Below are positions 1 through 9,220 of a stretch of DNA of 64,000 nt, one piece after another (position 1 is the first letter of the stretch; each line of letters starts with the position of its first letter). The stretch comes from a virus. A model generated the notes under the pieces. The model had not been told where the DNA came from and ran no database searches. It saw only the letters and a list, made by a program, of their open reading frames with translations. Where the stretch lies: positions 1-64,000 of IMG/VR virus record IMGVR_UViG_3300044634_001013. One strand, 5' to 3'. Made by a program: the position numbers and the translations under genes.

Positions 1-767
1 ACTGGAAAGAATACTTAGATGCAGTAGATGAGATATGGACAACTTCAGATTGGTGTAAAGAAGTTTTTGAAAAAAACGGTTACTCTGATGTAAGAGTGTT
101 TCCACATGGAATAGATCCTATATGGTCACCAAAGCGCAGACAACTCAGACATGGAAGACCATTAAAGTTTTTGCATGTTGGAGAACCAGCACCTAGAAAA
201 GCTGGGCAGATGGTAGTTGATGCATTCGTTCATCTTTTTGGAAATGATCCCTTTTACTCTTTAACTATTAAAGCGCATACTCATAATACAACACGTATAT
301 ATAATAACTATATAGAAAAGAATATAATCGGGCTACCAGATAATTTGTATAGTAATATTAAAGTAATAACAGATCCTATATCAGATGAGCAAATGGTAAA
401 CCTCTATCACGACCATGATGTTTTAATTTATCCAACATACGGAGAGGGTTTTGGATTTATTCCACTACAAGCCCTTGCAACTGGAATGCCAGTTATATCA
501 ACTTATGATTGGGCACATTATAAAGATTACTTAGGTCCTCTCAAATTAAGATCGGAAGTAATTGATTCTCCATGGCCATTCCCACATGAAGGAAAAGTTT
601 TTGAACCAAACTATAAACACTTACTTGAGCTTATGAGAGATGTGTCTATGAATTATAACGCATACTCAGGATATTACTTTGCACAGGCATCTAGGGTACA
701 CGAAGAGTATAATTGGTTGCAGTTGACCAATAAAGCCTTCGACCATATTTTTAAAAAATTTAAATAA
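1..767 (+). CDS. GT-B glycosyltransferase (GT4-like), 5' end cut by window edge
   Basis: The reading frame is open to the left edge (first full codon at position 3), so the N-terminus lies outside the window; the GTG at 96 is an internal Val, not the start. The visible part is the C-terminal Rossmann half of a GT-B enzyme: a 'FPHGIDP' linker, 'KFLHVGEPAPRKAGQ' (first strand and phosphate loop of the nucleotide-sugar domain) and 'PTYGEGFGFIPLQALATGMP', the GT4 EX7E motif. The second Glu of EX7E is replaced by Gln here. The family moves a sugar from a nucleotide donor to a glycan, lipid or protein; donor and acceptor cannot be read from the sequence. With the sugar genes at 57-59 kb it hints that this phage glycosylates something, perhaps virion proteins or host envelope. 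Family assignment is firm, function is not. Confidence 0.88.
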   Translation, partial: WKEYLDAVDEIWTTSDWCKEVFEKNGYSDVRVFPHGIDPIWSPKRRQLRHGRPLKFLHVGEPAPRKAGQMVVDAFVHLFGNDPFYSLTIKAHTHNTTRIYNNYIEKNIIGLPDNLYSNIKVITDPISDEQMVNLYHDHDVLIYPTYGEGFGFIPLQALATGMPVISTYDWAHYKDYLGPLKLRSEVIDSPWPFPHEGKVFEPNYKHLLELMRDVSMNYNAYSGYYFAQASRVHEEYNWLQLTNKAFDHIFKKFK

Positions 768-791
768 CCCCTTCCCCCGCTAAAGATTTTT

Positions 792-800
792 TGGTACACT
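792..800 (+). promoter_or_regulatory. Extended -10 promoter element before RNR gene
   Basis: TGG TACACT lies in the 92-base gap between the glycosyltransferase and the reductase gene. It fits the TGN-TANNNT extended -10 pattern seen in most gaps of this window. No -35 hexamer is visible 17 bases upstream. The mRNA would have a leader of about 50 bases containing a short CCG/CGG hairpin near 829-839. Confidence 0.4.
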
Positions 801-859
801 TAGATCTCATTCAAATTTTAAATTAATCCGTAAGGCGGAAGAAAAGGTGTCACTAAAAA

Positions 860-2794
860 ATGTCAAGAACTATTGAAAACCCATATGAAAACTTTATTGC
901 ATTGTCACGATATGCAAGATGGATCTCTGAAGATAACCGTAGAGAAACTTGGGGTGAAACTGTTGATAGGTATTTTGACTTTATGCTATTGCACCTAGAC
1001 AAAAATCATAACTATAAGCCGTCCGATAAACTAGTTAAAGAATTAAAGGATGCAGTATTTAATCGAAATGTAATGCCATCAATGCGCTCTGTTATGACTG
1101 CAGGTGCAGCATTAGAGCGGGATAACGTAGCAGGTTACAACTGTTCATTTGTACCAGTAGATTCACCACGATCATTTGATGAAACAATGTATATTCTTAT
1201 GTGTGGCACAGGTGTTGGATTCTCTGTAGAATATAAGTATGTTAATAAGCTTCCTGCCGTTCCAGAATCATTTGAGAAGTCAACAACAATTATTACAGTA
1301 GAAGATTCTAAACAGGGCTGGGCTAAGGCGTACCGAGAACTACTAGCGTTACTTTGGTCAGGACAAATTCCTGCAATTGATGTTTCAAAGGTTCGTCCCG
1401 CAGGCGCAAGACTCAAGACAATGGGAGGTCGCTCATCTGGCCCACAGCCATTGATTAATCTTTTTGATTTTACTATTGCAAAGTTTAAAAATGCAGCAGG
1501 ACGTCAGCTAAAGCCTATCGAAGCACATGATATTATGTGCAAGATTGGTGAAGTAGTTGTTGTTGGTGGAGTTCGCAGATCTGCTATGATTTCTCTTTCA
1601 AACATTAACGATATTGAAATGGCATCAGCAAAATCTGGTAATTGGTGGGAGAACAACACACAACGTGCACTTTCAAATAACTCTGTTGCGTATTCACGCA
1701 AACCAGAGATGGAGCAATTTATTGCAGAGTGGAAATCACTTTATGACTCAAAGTCTGGGGAACGTGGAATCTATAATGTCGCAGCAGCGCAGAAGCAAGC
1801 GGCTAAGTATGGTCGAAGAGACCCTGAAGTACATTATGGAACGAACCCATGTTCAGAAATCATTTTACGTCCTTATCAGTTTTGTAATCTTTCAGAAGTC
1901 GTATTACGTGAAAAGGATACAAAAAAGGATATTGAAAGAAAAGTCGAACTAGCAACTATTCTTGGAACATGGCAAGCAACTCTAACTGACTTTAAATATC
2001 TTCGTAAAATTTGGAAAGATAACACAGAAGAGGAACGACTATTAGGAGTTTCTTTAACTGGACAATTTGGACATAAGTTTATGTCAGGCAAGGACGACCT
2101 TGTATCTCTAGAAGCATTTTTAATGGGTCTTAGAGAATCAGCAAGAGCAACAAATAAAGAAGAGGCTGGGAAAATTGGGATTCCTGAGTCTGCCGCAATT
2201 ACTTGCGTTAAACCTTCTGGAACAGTGTCTCAATTGGTCGGGGTATCTTCAGGAATGCATGCATGGCATTCACCATATTACATTCGTACAGTTCGTGGTT
2301 CAAAGGGAGATCCAATCTCTACATTTTTGAAGGAAGTTGGAATTCCAGTAGAAGATGATGTCATGAAGCCAGCAGACACATACGTATTTTCATTTCCAGT
2401 AAAAGCACCAGAGGGTGCTATTGTAAGAAATGATTTAACTGCTATTGAACATCTTAATATTTGGTTAGTTTATCAACGTGCATGGTGCGAGCATAAGCCA
2501 TCAATTACAGTATCTGTAAAAGAAGATGAGTGGATGGAGGTCGGAGCTTGGGTATATAAGCATTTTGATGAAGTCTCTGGCATTTCATTCCTTCCACATT
2601 CAGATCACACATATAAGCAGGCCCCTTATCAAGAAGTAAGCAAAGAAGAATACGATGCTCTTGTTGCAAAGATGCCAAGTAATATTCGCTGGGAAGATTT
2701 ATCTTTTTATGAGACAGAAGATGGAACTTCTACAAATGCTACTCTAGCCTGTAGCTCAGATGGAAATTGCGAGCTTGTAGACATTTCTGCATAA
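860..2794 (+). CDS. nrdJ: Class II (adenosylcobalamin-dependent) ribonucleotide reductase
   Basis: This enzyme makes deoxyribonucleotides for phage DNA synthesis using a cobalamin-generated thiyl radical, so it works with or without oxygen and needs no small subunit. At 644 residues it is shorter than the monomeric Lactobacillus enzyme (about 740). Visible landmarks are the first redox cysteine in 'AGYNCSF' (C95), the 'CGTGVGFS' loop, the radical-site segment 'NPCSEI' (N330, C331, E333), the partner cysteine in 'QFCNLSE' (C342), the phosphate-binding 'KPSGTVSQL', and a C-terminal redox pair C631/C637 that would be reloaded by thioredoxin or glutaredoxin. No nrdB-type partner or glycyl-radical motif is present, which excludes class I and III. 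Triphosphate versus diphosphate specificity cannot be read. It stands alone between two small gaps. Confidence 0.93.
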   Translation: MSRTIENPYENFIALSRYARWISEDNRRETWGETVDRYFDFMLLHLDKNHNYKPSDKLVKELKDAVFNRNVMPSMRSVMTAGAALERDNVAGYNCSFVPVDSPRSFDETMYILMCGTGVGFSVEYKYVNKLPAVPESFEKSTTIITVEDSKQGWAKAYRELLALLWSGQIPAIDVSKVRPAGARLKTMGGRSSGPQPLINLFDFTIAKFKNAAGRQLKPIEAHDIMCKIGEVVVVGGVRRSAMISLSNINDIEMASAKSGNWWENNTQRALSNNSVAYSRKPEMEQFIAEWKSLYDSKSGERGIYNVAAAQKQAAKYGRRDPEVHYGTNPCSEIILRPYQFCNLSEVVLREKDTKKDIERKVELATILGTWQATLTDFKYLRKIWKDNTEEERLLGVSLTGQFGHKFMSGKDDLVSLEAFLMGLRESARATNKEEAGKIGIPESAAITCVKPSGTVSQLVGVSSGMHAWHSPYYIRTVRGSKGDPISTFLKEVGIPVEDDVMKPADTYVFSFPVKAPEGAIVRNDLTAIEHLNIWLVYQRAWCEHKPSITVSVKEDEWMEVGAWVYKHFDEVSGISFLPHSDHTYKQAPYQEVSKEEYDALVAKMPSNIRWEDLSFYETEDGTSTNATLACSSDGNCELVDISA

Positions 2795-2806
2795 TAGTAG
2801 TACAAT
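2778..2806 (+). promoter_or_regulatory. Promoter TAGACA-17-TACAAT before holin-like gene
   Basis: TAGACA (2778-2783) and TACAAT (2801-2806) are separated by 17 bases. The -35 overlaps the end of the reductase gene. Transcription would start near 2813, giving a leader of about 50 bases with a good ribosome site at 2853-2857. Confidence 0.5.
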
Positions 2807-2864
2807 AATAGAATTGGGGTAAAACCCAAAATTCCTGGGCACACCGCCCAAGATGGAGGATCTA

Positions 2865-3092
2865 ATGAAAAAAGATCTTAATAATGATGGAGTAATAACA
2901 ATGACAGAACAAATCCTTGCAGCTCTCGGAACGTATGCTCGTGCATTCCTTTCGGCAGCCATTGCTTTGTATATGACTGGAAACACAAATCCAAAGGACC
3001 TTCTACTGGGTGGAGTTGCAGCAGTTGCGCCAGTTATTTTGAAGGCCCTAAGCCCAAGCAATCAAGACTTCGGCTTTAAGGCACAAAAGTAA
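2865..3092 (+). CDS. Small membrane protein with EF-hand loop, putative holin
   Basis: A 75-residue protein. I start it at 2865 because GGAGG sits 7 bases upstream; an in-frame ATG at 2853 lies just before that ribosome site. Residues 4-15 form a textbook EF-hand calcium loop (D1, N3, D5, G6, I8, E12 of the loop). Two hydrophobic segments follow ('ARAFLSAAIALYM' and 'LLLGGVAAVAPVILKAL'), then a short polar tail. Size, two membrane segments and the 'NPKDLLLGG..PVILK.L.P.....G' pattern resemble small holin-like proteins of actinophages, which open the membrane at lysis. No endolysin is next to it, so the lysis role is inferred. The gene has its own promoter and terminator. Confidence 0.6.
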   Translation: MKKDLNNDGVITMTEQILAALGTYARAFLSAAIALYMTGNTNPKDLLLGGVAAVAPVILKALSPSNQDFGFKAQK

Positions 3093-3120
3093 AGAAAAAA
3101 ATAACAACAGATTAGGACTG

Positions 3121-3150
3121 CTCCTATGCTAAAATAAGCATAGGAGTTTT
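3121..3150 (+). terminator. Rho-independent terminator with -10-like loop
   Basis: CTCCTATGCT and AGCATAGGAG form a perfect 10-bp stem around an AAAATA loop, followed by TTTTCCTATTT. It ends the holin-like unit. The top of the stem and the loop spell TGCTAAAAT (3127-3135), the same extended -10 pattern used elsewhere, so the element may also start transcription of the fibre region. Confidence 0.85.
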
Positions 3151-3171
3151 CCTATTTAGGAGTACTAGTAT

Positions 3172-3519
3172 ATGGCAGGACAAAAGAATTTCGAAGTGGA
3201 TCAAAATGCCACTTTTACATTTATTGTTGAATATAAAGACAATAACGGTTTACCCATTAACTTAACTGGGTCTACCGCAAAAATGCAGGTCCGTGATACA
3301 AAAGGCGGAACCAAACTTGCATTTACTTTAACTTCGCCAGCTGGTGGTATAACTATAGATGGTCCTAATGGTAAATTAACCATGAAGATGACTCCTACTC
3401 AAACAAATAAACTGTTCTACCCAAAGTCTTCATATGATATTATGTTGACTGATTCAAACGCAAATAAAATTAAAATCGTAGAGGGATTTTTAACTCTAAG
3501 TAGATCGGTGACAATTTAA
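3172..3519 (+). CDS. Virion structural protein, beta-rich fibre-base protein
   Basis: A 115-residue protein. The layout (short N-terminus, 'ATFTFIVEYKDNNGLPINLTG', 'AKMQVRD', a 'TIDGPNGKLTMKMT' strand, 'YDIMLTDSNANKIKIVEGFLTLS') matches a widespread family of small beta-sandwich phage structural proteins, resembling the N-terminal domain of baseplate upper proteins, that usually sits at the start of fibre operons. It probably forms an attachment layer for the fibres encoded next. GGAG ribosome site about 10 bases upstream of ATG. The stop overlaps the next start (TAATG). Confidence 0.68.
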   Translation: MAGQKNFEVDQNATFTFIVEYKDNNGLPINLTGSTAKMQVRDTKGGTKLAFTLTSPAGGITIDGPNGKLTMKMTPTQTNKLFYPKSSYDIMLTDSNANKIKIVEGFLTLSRSVTI

Positions 3520-3959
3520 TGTCTGAAACAGTAATAGTAACGGAAATAAGAAATGATGTAATCGTTTCTACTCCTGGACCACAAGGCCCAAGAGGAAAGT
3601 CTATATTAAACGGTAATGGAGTTCCTTCCGCAAACCTTGGTTTAGAAGGAGACTTTTATTATGACAAGCTCACAACTAGATTCTATGGCCCAAAGCTATC
3701 AGATCTAACTTGGGCTGGCGCTACAAACTATTTACTAAGCACAATGACTATGACTTATCCGTGGGAGCTTTCTCAGGTAACGGGTCCAGTAAATGGAATA
3801 TATTCAGTAGAGATAAATCATAATATGGGATATAACCCAAATGTGACCATCAAGGCAAGTTCTGGTGACATATTAGAAACTGGAATAGATTATAATAGTA
3901 TTAATAAAATTACACTGACAATGGCCCAACCATTTTCAGGGACAGCGTACCTGTCTTAA
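3519..3959 (+). CDS. Short tail fibre protein with collagen-like triplets
   Basis: A 146-residue protein. Residues 19-27 are 'PGPQGPRGK', three Gly-X-Y triplets typical of trimeric phage fibres. A small 'G..GDFYYDKLTTRFYGPK' module follows, in which each repeat describes a printed label-like strand found in many fibres. The C-terminal beta module 'VEINHNMGYNPNVTI...TLTMAQPFSGTAYL' is also found at the end of the next gene, so the two are likely related fibre ends. Start by overlap with the previous stop. The exact place in the virion is unknown. Confidence 0.65.
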   Translation: MSETVIVTEIRNDVIVSTPGPQGPRGKSILNGNGVPSANLGLEGDFYYDKLTTRFYGPKLSDLTWAGATNYLLSTMTMTYPWELSQVTGPVNGIYSVEINHNMGYNPNVTIKASSGDILETGIDYNSINKITLTMAQPFSGTAYLS

Positions 3960-3971
3960 GGGAGTTAGCAA

Positions 3972-5360
3972 ATGGCAAGAAAATATTTAGTAAGCATTGA
4001 TCTCAATCAGAATGAGTTAATCAAGGCACGAATTCATCATAATTCTGGACCAGTTCCAAATCCTGTAACAGGTCAGATTTATTACGATACATCAGACAAC
4101 ACGATGTACTACTACAATGGACTATCATCACCAAATGGTCCATGGATGCCAATGTCTGGCTCTACAGAAGTTATTCAAGATGTAATTGGGTCATCTGTAA
4201 CTGGTGGAACAGGCCTAACAGCAACATATGTTGATTCAACAGGAATCACAACATTAGATTTAGATAACACAGCAGTAACTGCTGGTTCATACGGATCACA
4301 AACAGCAATTCCTACATTTACAGTAGATGCACAAGGTCGTTTAACAGCAGCGGGAACTGTAACAGTAGCAACAACTCTTTCAATTGCTGCAGAATCTGGA
4401 ACAGCAGATACAGTAAATCTTTTAACAGACACCTTGACATTTGCCGCAGGCGAAGGAATCAATACCACTGTAACAGATAACACTATTACAATTGCTGGAG
4501 AAGATGCAAGCTCATCAAATAAGGGTGTTGCTTCATTTGATTCAACAGACTTTACAGTAACAACTGGAAACGTAGTATTAAATGTTGAGAGAGTACAAGA
4601 TATTGTCGGTGCTCAACTTGTTGCTGGAGAAGGAATTGATTTAACATATGATGATGCCAATACAGGATCATTAACAGTTGATGCAGAAATTGCAACTACC
4701 ACAAACCGAGGTGTTGCATCTTTTGCCACAGAAGACTTTACAGTTACAGATGGCGCAGTAACAATTAAAAATGTTAACCTTGCCACACAGACCACTGGAA
4801 ACTATATAGCAACAATTGCTGGAACAACTGACGAAATTACAGTTTCAGGTTCAGGTTCAGAAAACTCAGCAGTAACAATTGGTTTACCAGACAATGTAAC
4901 AATTACAAACGATTTAACAGTTGGCGGAAACCTAACAGTTAATGGAACACTTACTTCTCTAAATACAGAGCAAGTAACAATTGAAGATAACGTAGTTGTA
5001 TTAAATAGCAATGTTACTGGTTCACCAGTAGCAAACGCTGGTATTGAAGTAGAGCGTGGAACTTCAACAAATGTGTCTGTTCTATGGAATGAAGCAGACG
5101 ATGCTTGGACGCTTACAAATGATGGAACAAATTTCCACTCTGTAGTACGCAAGTATTCAGAAACTTTATCAACATCAGCAACAAGTTATACAATTACACA
5201 TAATCTTGGTACCAGAGACATATTAGTTCAAGTCTATGAGGTTGCATCACCGTATGCTTCTGTTGAGACAGATGTAGAACATACATCAACTACAACAGCA
5301 ACAATAAGATTTGCAACCGCACCATCTTCTGGAGCATACCGAGTAGTTATTAGCGGGTAA
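3972..5360 (+). CDS. Tail fibre protein with repeated beta modules
   Basis: A 462-residue protein. The N-terminus holds the 'GQIYYDTSDNTMYYYNG' module. The middle has repeats of the form 'NKGVASFDSTDFTVT' / 'NRGVASFATEDFTVT' and 'GEGI..T..DNTIT', followed by 'NDLTVGGNLTVNGTLT', the beta-helical shaft pattern of T4-like and cyanophage fibres. The C-terminus ('TSYTITHNLGTRDILVQVYE...FATAPSSGAYRVVI') is a compact beta head. Ribosome site GGGAG 9 bases upstream of ATG. Probably a trimeric shaft-type fibre. Host receptor unknown. Confidence 0.75.
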   Translation: MARKYLVSIDLNQNELIKARIHHNSGPVPNPVTGQIYYDTSDNTMYYYNGLSSPNGPWMPMSGSTEVIQDVIGSSVTGGTGLTATYVDSTGITTLDLDNTAVTAGSYGSQTAIPTFTVDAQGRLTAAGTVTVATTLSIAAESGTADTVNLLTDTLTFAAGEGINTTVTDNTITIAGEDASSSNKGVASFDSTDFTVTTGNVVLNVERVQDIVGAQLVAGEGIDLTYDDANTGSLTVDAEIATTTNRGVASFATEDFTVTDGAVTIKNVNLATQTTGNYIATIAGTTDEITVSGSGSENSAVTIGLPDNVTITNDLTVGGNLTVNGTLTSLNTEQVTIEDNVVVLNSNVTGSPVANAGIEVERGTSTNVSVLWNEADDAWTLTNDGTNFHSVVRKYSETLSTSATSYTITHNLGTRDILVQVYEVASPYASVETDVEHTSTTTATIRFATAPSSGAYRVVISG

Positions 5361-5362
5361 TC

Positions 5363-5824
5363 GTGGCAAAGCAATTTAAAACGCCTATTGCCCCACCAGC
5401 ATTAAATTCAGATCCGTCTGGAACTTATGCGGGTGAGATATATTATAATACCGTATCAGGCGCTTTAAAAATTTTTAATGGAACTACTTGGAGTTTGCTT
5501 ACTGGTTCTGGTGAAGGATCTGGTACATCAAATTCATTTGAAGTTTTAGCAACAGCACCTTCAGCACCAGCACAAGGAAGAACCTATTTTGATTCTTCTG
5601 AAAATACAATAAAAGTTTTTAACGGAACAATATGGTATGATGTAGCTGGCCCAAAGGAATTACTTGACCACACACACTTTGCAGGTGAGGGTGGAGTTAG
5701 AACATTAGATTATGGAAATTATGTAGAATACGGAAATTATATTGTTTCTTTAGATGGTGGAACTGCAACAACAGACTATACCACAACACCTAATGATGAT
5801 ATAATTGATGGAGGGGTAGGTTAA
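5363..5824 (+). CDS. Small fibre protein with tandem label modules
   Basis: A 153-residue protein starting at GTG, two bases after the previous stop, so likely translated by coupling. It has two copies of a short beta module: 'GTYAGEIYYNTVSGALKIFNGTTW' (shortened pattern G..YYN....KIFNGTTW) and 'QGRTYFDSSENTIKVFNGTIW'. The C-terminus is Asp/Gly/Tyr-rich. The module also starts the neighbouring fibre proteins, so this may be an adapter on which larger fibres dock. Function inferred from context only. Confidence 0.62.
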   Translation: MAKQFKTPIAPPALNSDPSGTYAGEIYYNTVSGALKIFNGTTWSLLTGSGEGSGTSNSFEVLATAPSAPAQGRTYFDSSENTIKVFNGTIWYDVAGPKELLDHTHFAGEGGVRTLDYGNYVEYGNYIVSLDGGTATTDYTTTPNDDIIDGGVG

Positions 5825-5829
5825 ATAAA

Positions 5830-8800
5830 ATGGCAGTTAGAATTCAGTTACGTAGAGATACAGCATCAAATTGGTCAACAAATAATCCAATTCTTCGCCC
5901 AGGCGAGGTTGGAGTAGAAACAGACACACTTAAATTTAAAATAGGACCTACAGTTTCATCACCAGCAATTGGTACAGCATGGAATTCAATTTCAGCCTAT
6001 GCAAACATAACTTCAACAGGCCTAGCAAGCAGCCTTGCATCATATATTGAGTTGGCCGATCAAGGAGTTCCAGGCGGACCAGCAGAATTAGACTCAAATG
6101 GAGACCTACTTGTTCCAGAAAATTCTATAATTTTGTGGGACGACGCTGACTACACATACACAACAACATTGACTGCAACACAACCTACAGCAAATAGAAC
6201 AATTACTTTTCCTAACTCATCTGGAACAGTGGCACTAACTACAGATATTCCAACACTAAATACAGATAATGTTTCTGAGGGAACTACAAATAAATACTTT
6301 ACAGACGAAAGAGCTCAAGATGCAATTGACTTAGCTTTGACGGCTGGAACAAACATTTCTAAGACTTATAACGATGTATCTAATACTTTAACTATTGCTA
6401 CAGTATCTGATCCAGCATTTGGAAATGGATTAAATGTAGGAACACAGTCACTTGGATTAAGAACTTCTGATGCCTACACAAATCCAATGGCGGTATTTTC
6501 AATAGATTCAGACAATGATTATGCTCAGCTAGTAATTAAAAATACTGGAAATGGAATTAACTCTTCTACAGATGTAATTGCATATTCAGATAATGGAAAC
6601 GATGCTGCTGGTTGGATTGATATGGGTATCACATCTAGTGCATTTAATGACGCAACATTTACAATTACAAAACCCAATGATGGTTACATATTCATGGAAG
6701 CACCAGCAACTACAGTAGCCTCTGTAAATAATAAAGCATTAACAACAAATACAGTAACTCTCACCACAGCCGCAGCACACGGGTTTTCCGTTGGTAAAAG
6801 GGTAACAGTTTCTGGAGTAGGTGCCCCATATGATGGACAGTATACTATTAATGGAACTCCTACAACAACTACATTTACTTATGCTAAAGTAAATACAAAT
6901 CTTTCTTCCACCGCAGTTTCCCCTGTTGGAACAGCTACACAGCACACAGGAAACGGCGACCTTGTCCTTGCAACTGGAGCAAATGGCGCTCAAAATGCGA
7001 TTGTTTTTGCAGCGGGAGGATTGCAGTCTGATAATACACAGATGACAATTTTTCCAGATCAAAATGTACATATTGAAATTGATACACAATCTGATTCTGC
7101 TACAACAGGAGCACTAACTGTTGCTGGTGGAGCAGGAATTACTGGAAATCTTTCTATTAATGGAAAAGCAAGACTAACAGATACTGTTTATATTGGCTCA
7201 ACCGCAGAAACATTTGAAACAACTGCTGCATTAACCAATCCAGCGGCAGTATTTGCACTTACTGGAGATCCTTACTCTCAGGTTTCAATTCATAACCCAG
7301 ATTCTGATTCTTCCGCCGATCTTATTATTTATACAGACAATGGTACAGATGCACATGGGTGGATCGATCTTGGAGTAACTGGAAGTCAGTTTAGCCAGCC
7401 ACAATTTGGAATTACTGGACCAAACGACGGGTACCTATTCTTTGAAGCACCAGAAGGAACAACTGGAGACGGAAATTTAGTTATTGCAACTGGTAATCGT
7501 GGAGAAGCAAATAAGATTATATTTGCCGCAGGTGGCTTCGGTACTGGAACCACTCAAATGGAGATCACTCCAAACCAAAACATTCATATTGAAATTCCTA
7601 CAGCATCTACAAGCGCTACAACTGGAGCACTTACAGTAGTAGGTGGAGTTGGTATTCAGGGTGACCTTAATATTCAAGGTGACGTAGCAATTCAAGGAAC
7701 TATTACATTCGGTGGTGGCGGAACAACTGTAGAAACAGAGAACCTTGCTGTTACAGACCCAGCAATTTTCGTTGGTACAAATAATCAGGCAGACCTTGTA
7801 GATCTTGGTATCTATACAGAATTTGCTGTTACTCAGTCACCAGCAATTACTGCTACAGTAACAAATAAGGCACTCACCGACAATATTGCTACACTTACAA
7901 CATCAGCAAATCACACATATTTAGATGGAGATGTTGTAACAATTACAGGTGTAGACGCAACATTTAACGGAACATTTAATATTATTGATGTTCCAACCAC
8001 AACAACATTTACATATGCCAAGACAGCAACAAATGTTACAAGTGCTGCGGTTACCCCTAATGGTTCAGCCTCAGTTGGCGCAAGACGCAAATTTGGCGGA
8101 GTTGTAAGAGATGCATCTGATGGAGTAGTTAAGATATTCCATGGAGCAACTACAAAGCCATCTGGCACAACAAACTTTGCAGAAGCTGGATTGTCATACT
8201 CTGGACTTAAAATAGGAGCACTTGATGCATCATCTGCAACAATTGGAGATGTGTCTAATACAGAGCTTCAATACCTAAATGGAGTAACTGGAGACATTCA
8301 GACTCAAATTAATGGTAAAATTTCTGCTTCAAGTACAGATACTCTAACAAACAAAACTTTGACATCTCCAAAAATTAATGAAGATGTTGCTCTTACAGCA
8401 ACTGCAACAGAGCTTAATGTTTTAGATGGAATAACTTCAACTACTGCAGAATTAAACATTCTAGACGGAGTTACCTCCACAGCAGCTGAGTTGAATATTC
8501 TAGACGGAGTAACTGCATCAACATCAGAGCTAAACATTCTAGACGGAGTCACTTCTACAGCAGCAGAATTAAATATTCTTGATGGAGCCACACTTTCTAC
8601 AACCGAATTAAATTATGTAGACGGTGTAACTTCAGCAATTCAAACTCAACTAGACGGAAAAGTTGACAAGTCTCTATTTGATACAAAGGGAGATATTCTA
8701 GTTGCTTCTGCGGACAATACCCCAGTAAAATTAGCAGCTGGAACAAATGGATATCTACTAACAGCAAATTCATCTGCAACAAATGGAATTGAATGGGCGG

Positions 8801-9210
8801 CTGCACCAGTAAGCCTTCCTACTCAAACAGATAATTCAGGGAAATACCTTACTACAGACGGTTCAACAGCTTCTTGGGCAACATTAGTTGTACCAATCGA
8901 AACAAAGACAGCAACTGTATCAGCAAATACTGTTACAACTGTAGATACAACAGCATTGTCAGCATTCACAAGTATTGAATATATGGTATCTTTGAAGCAG
9001 GGTACAAAGGTAAGAACTTCTAAGGTAATTGTACAAAATAATGGAACATCTGTAGATATGACAGAGTTTGCAATTACAGAAACAGGCGGAGTTATTTCTG
9101 GTGTGGTAATTTCTGCAGCAGTGTCTGGAACAGACGGAGTTCTGCAGGCAACAATAACAGACGCAACAAGCACGAATGTAGCAGTTAAATTATCTAAAGT
9201 TAAATTATAG
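5830..9210 (+). CDS. Long tail fibre protein
   Basis: An 1126-residue fibre protein. The N-terminus 'VRIQLRRDTASNW...LRPGEVGVETDT' is the usual start of long fibres of T4-like and cyanophages. Two large duplicated segments follow (about residues 215-435 and 465-620), each with 'DNG.DA.GWIDMG' / 'NDGYIFMEAP' / 'NQNIHIEI' and 'GALTV.GG.GI.G.L'. Residues about 850-930 are five tandem copies of 'TAAELNILDGVTS', a fibre-shaft repeat. The C-terminus is a beta-rich head. Ribosome site GGAGGGG upstream. Largest protein of the fibre array and a candidate main host-contact fibre or its shaft. Confidence 0.85.
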   Translation: MAVRIQLRRDTASNWSTNNPILRPGEVGVETDTLKFKIGPTVSSPAIGTAWNSISAYANITSTGLASSLASYIELADQGVPGGPAELDSNGDLLVPENSIILWDDADYTYTTTLTATQPTANRTITFPNSSGTVALTTDIPTLNTDNVSEGTTNKYFTDERAQDAIDLALTAGTNISKTYNDVSNTLTIATVSDPAFGNGLNVGTQSLGLRTSDAYTNPMAVFSIDSDNDYAQLVIKNTGNGINSSTDVIAYSDNGNDAAGWIDMGITSSAFNDATFTITKPNDGYIFMEAPATTVASVNNKALTTNTVTLTTAAAHGFSVGKRVTVSGVGAPYDGQYTINGTPTTTTFTYAKVNTNLSSTAVSPVGTATQHTGNGDLVLATGANGAQNAIVFAAGGLQSDNTQMTIFPDQNVHIEIDTQSDSATTGALTVAGGAGITGNLSINGKARLTDTVYIGSTAETFETTAALTNPAAVFALTGDPYSQVSIHNPDSDSSADLIIYTDNGTDAHGWIDLGVTGSQFSQPQFGITGPNDGYLFFEAPEGTTGDGNLVIATGNRGEANKIIFAAGGFGTGTTQMEITPNQNIHIEIPTASTSATTGALTVVGGVGIQGDLNIQGDVAIQGTITFGGGGTTVETENLAVTDPAIFVGTNNQADLVDLGIYTEFAVTQSPAITATVTNKALTDNIATLTTSANHTYLDGDVVTITGVDATFNGTFNIIDVPTTTTFTYAKTATNVTSAAVTPNGSASVGARRKFGGVVRDASDGVVKIFHGATTKPSGTTNFAEAGLSYSGLKIGALDASSATIGDVSNTELQYLNGVTGDIQTQINGKISASSTDTLTNKTLTSPKINEDVALTATATELNVLDGITSTTAELNILDGVTSTAAELNILDGVTASTSELNILDGVTSTAAELNILDGATLSTTELNYVDGVTSAIQTQLDGKVDKSLFDTKGDILVASADNTPVKLAAGTNGYLLTANSSATNGIEWAAAPVSLPTQTDNSGKYLTTDGSTASWATLVVPIETKTATVSANTVTTVDTTALSAFTSIEYMVSLKQGTKVRTSKVIVQNNGTSVDMTEFAITETGGVISGVVISAAVSGTDGVLQATITDATSTNVAVKLSKVKL

Positions 9211-9220
9211 GGAGGGTTAA

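Noticed and set aside
768-859. Cobalamin riboswitch before the B12-dependent reductase
   Set aside because: The gap is only 92 bases and lacks the B12-box and conserved helices; only a short CCG/CGG hairpin is visible.
1614-1952. 112-residue + strand open frame inside the reductase gene
   Set aside because: Shadow frame with no ribosome site and no conserved features, fully inside a gene with clear motifs.
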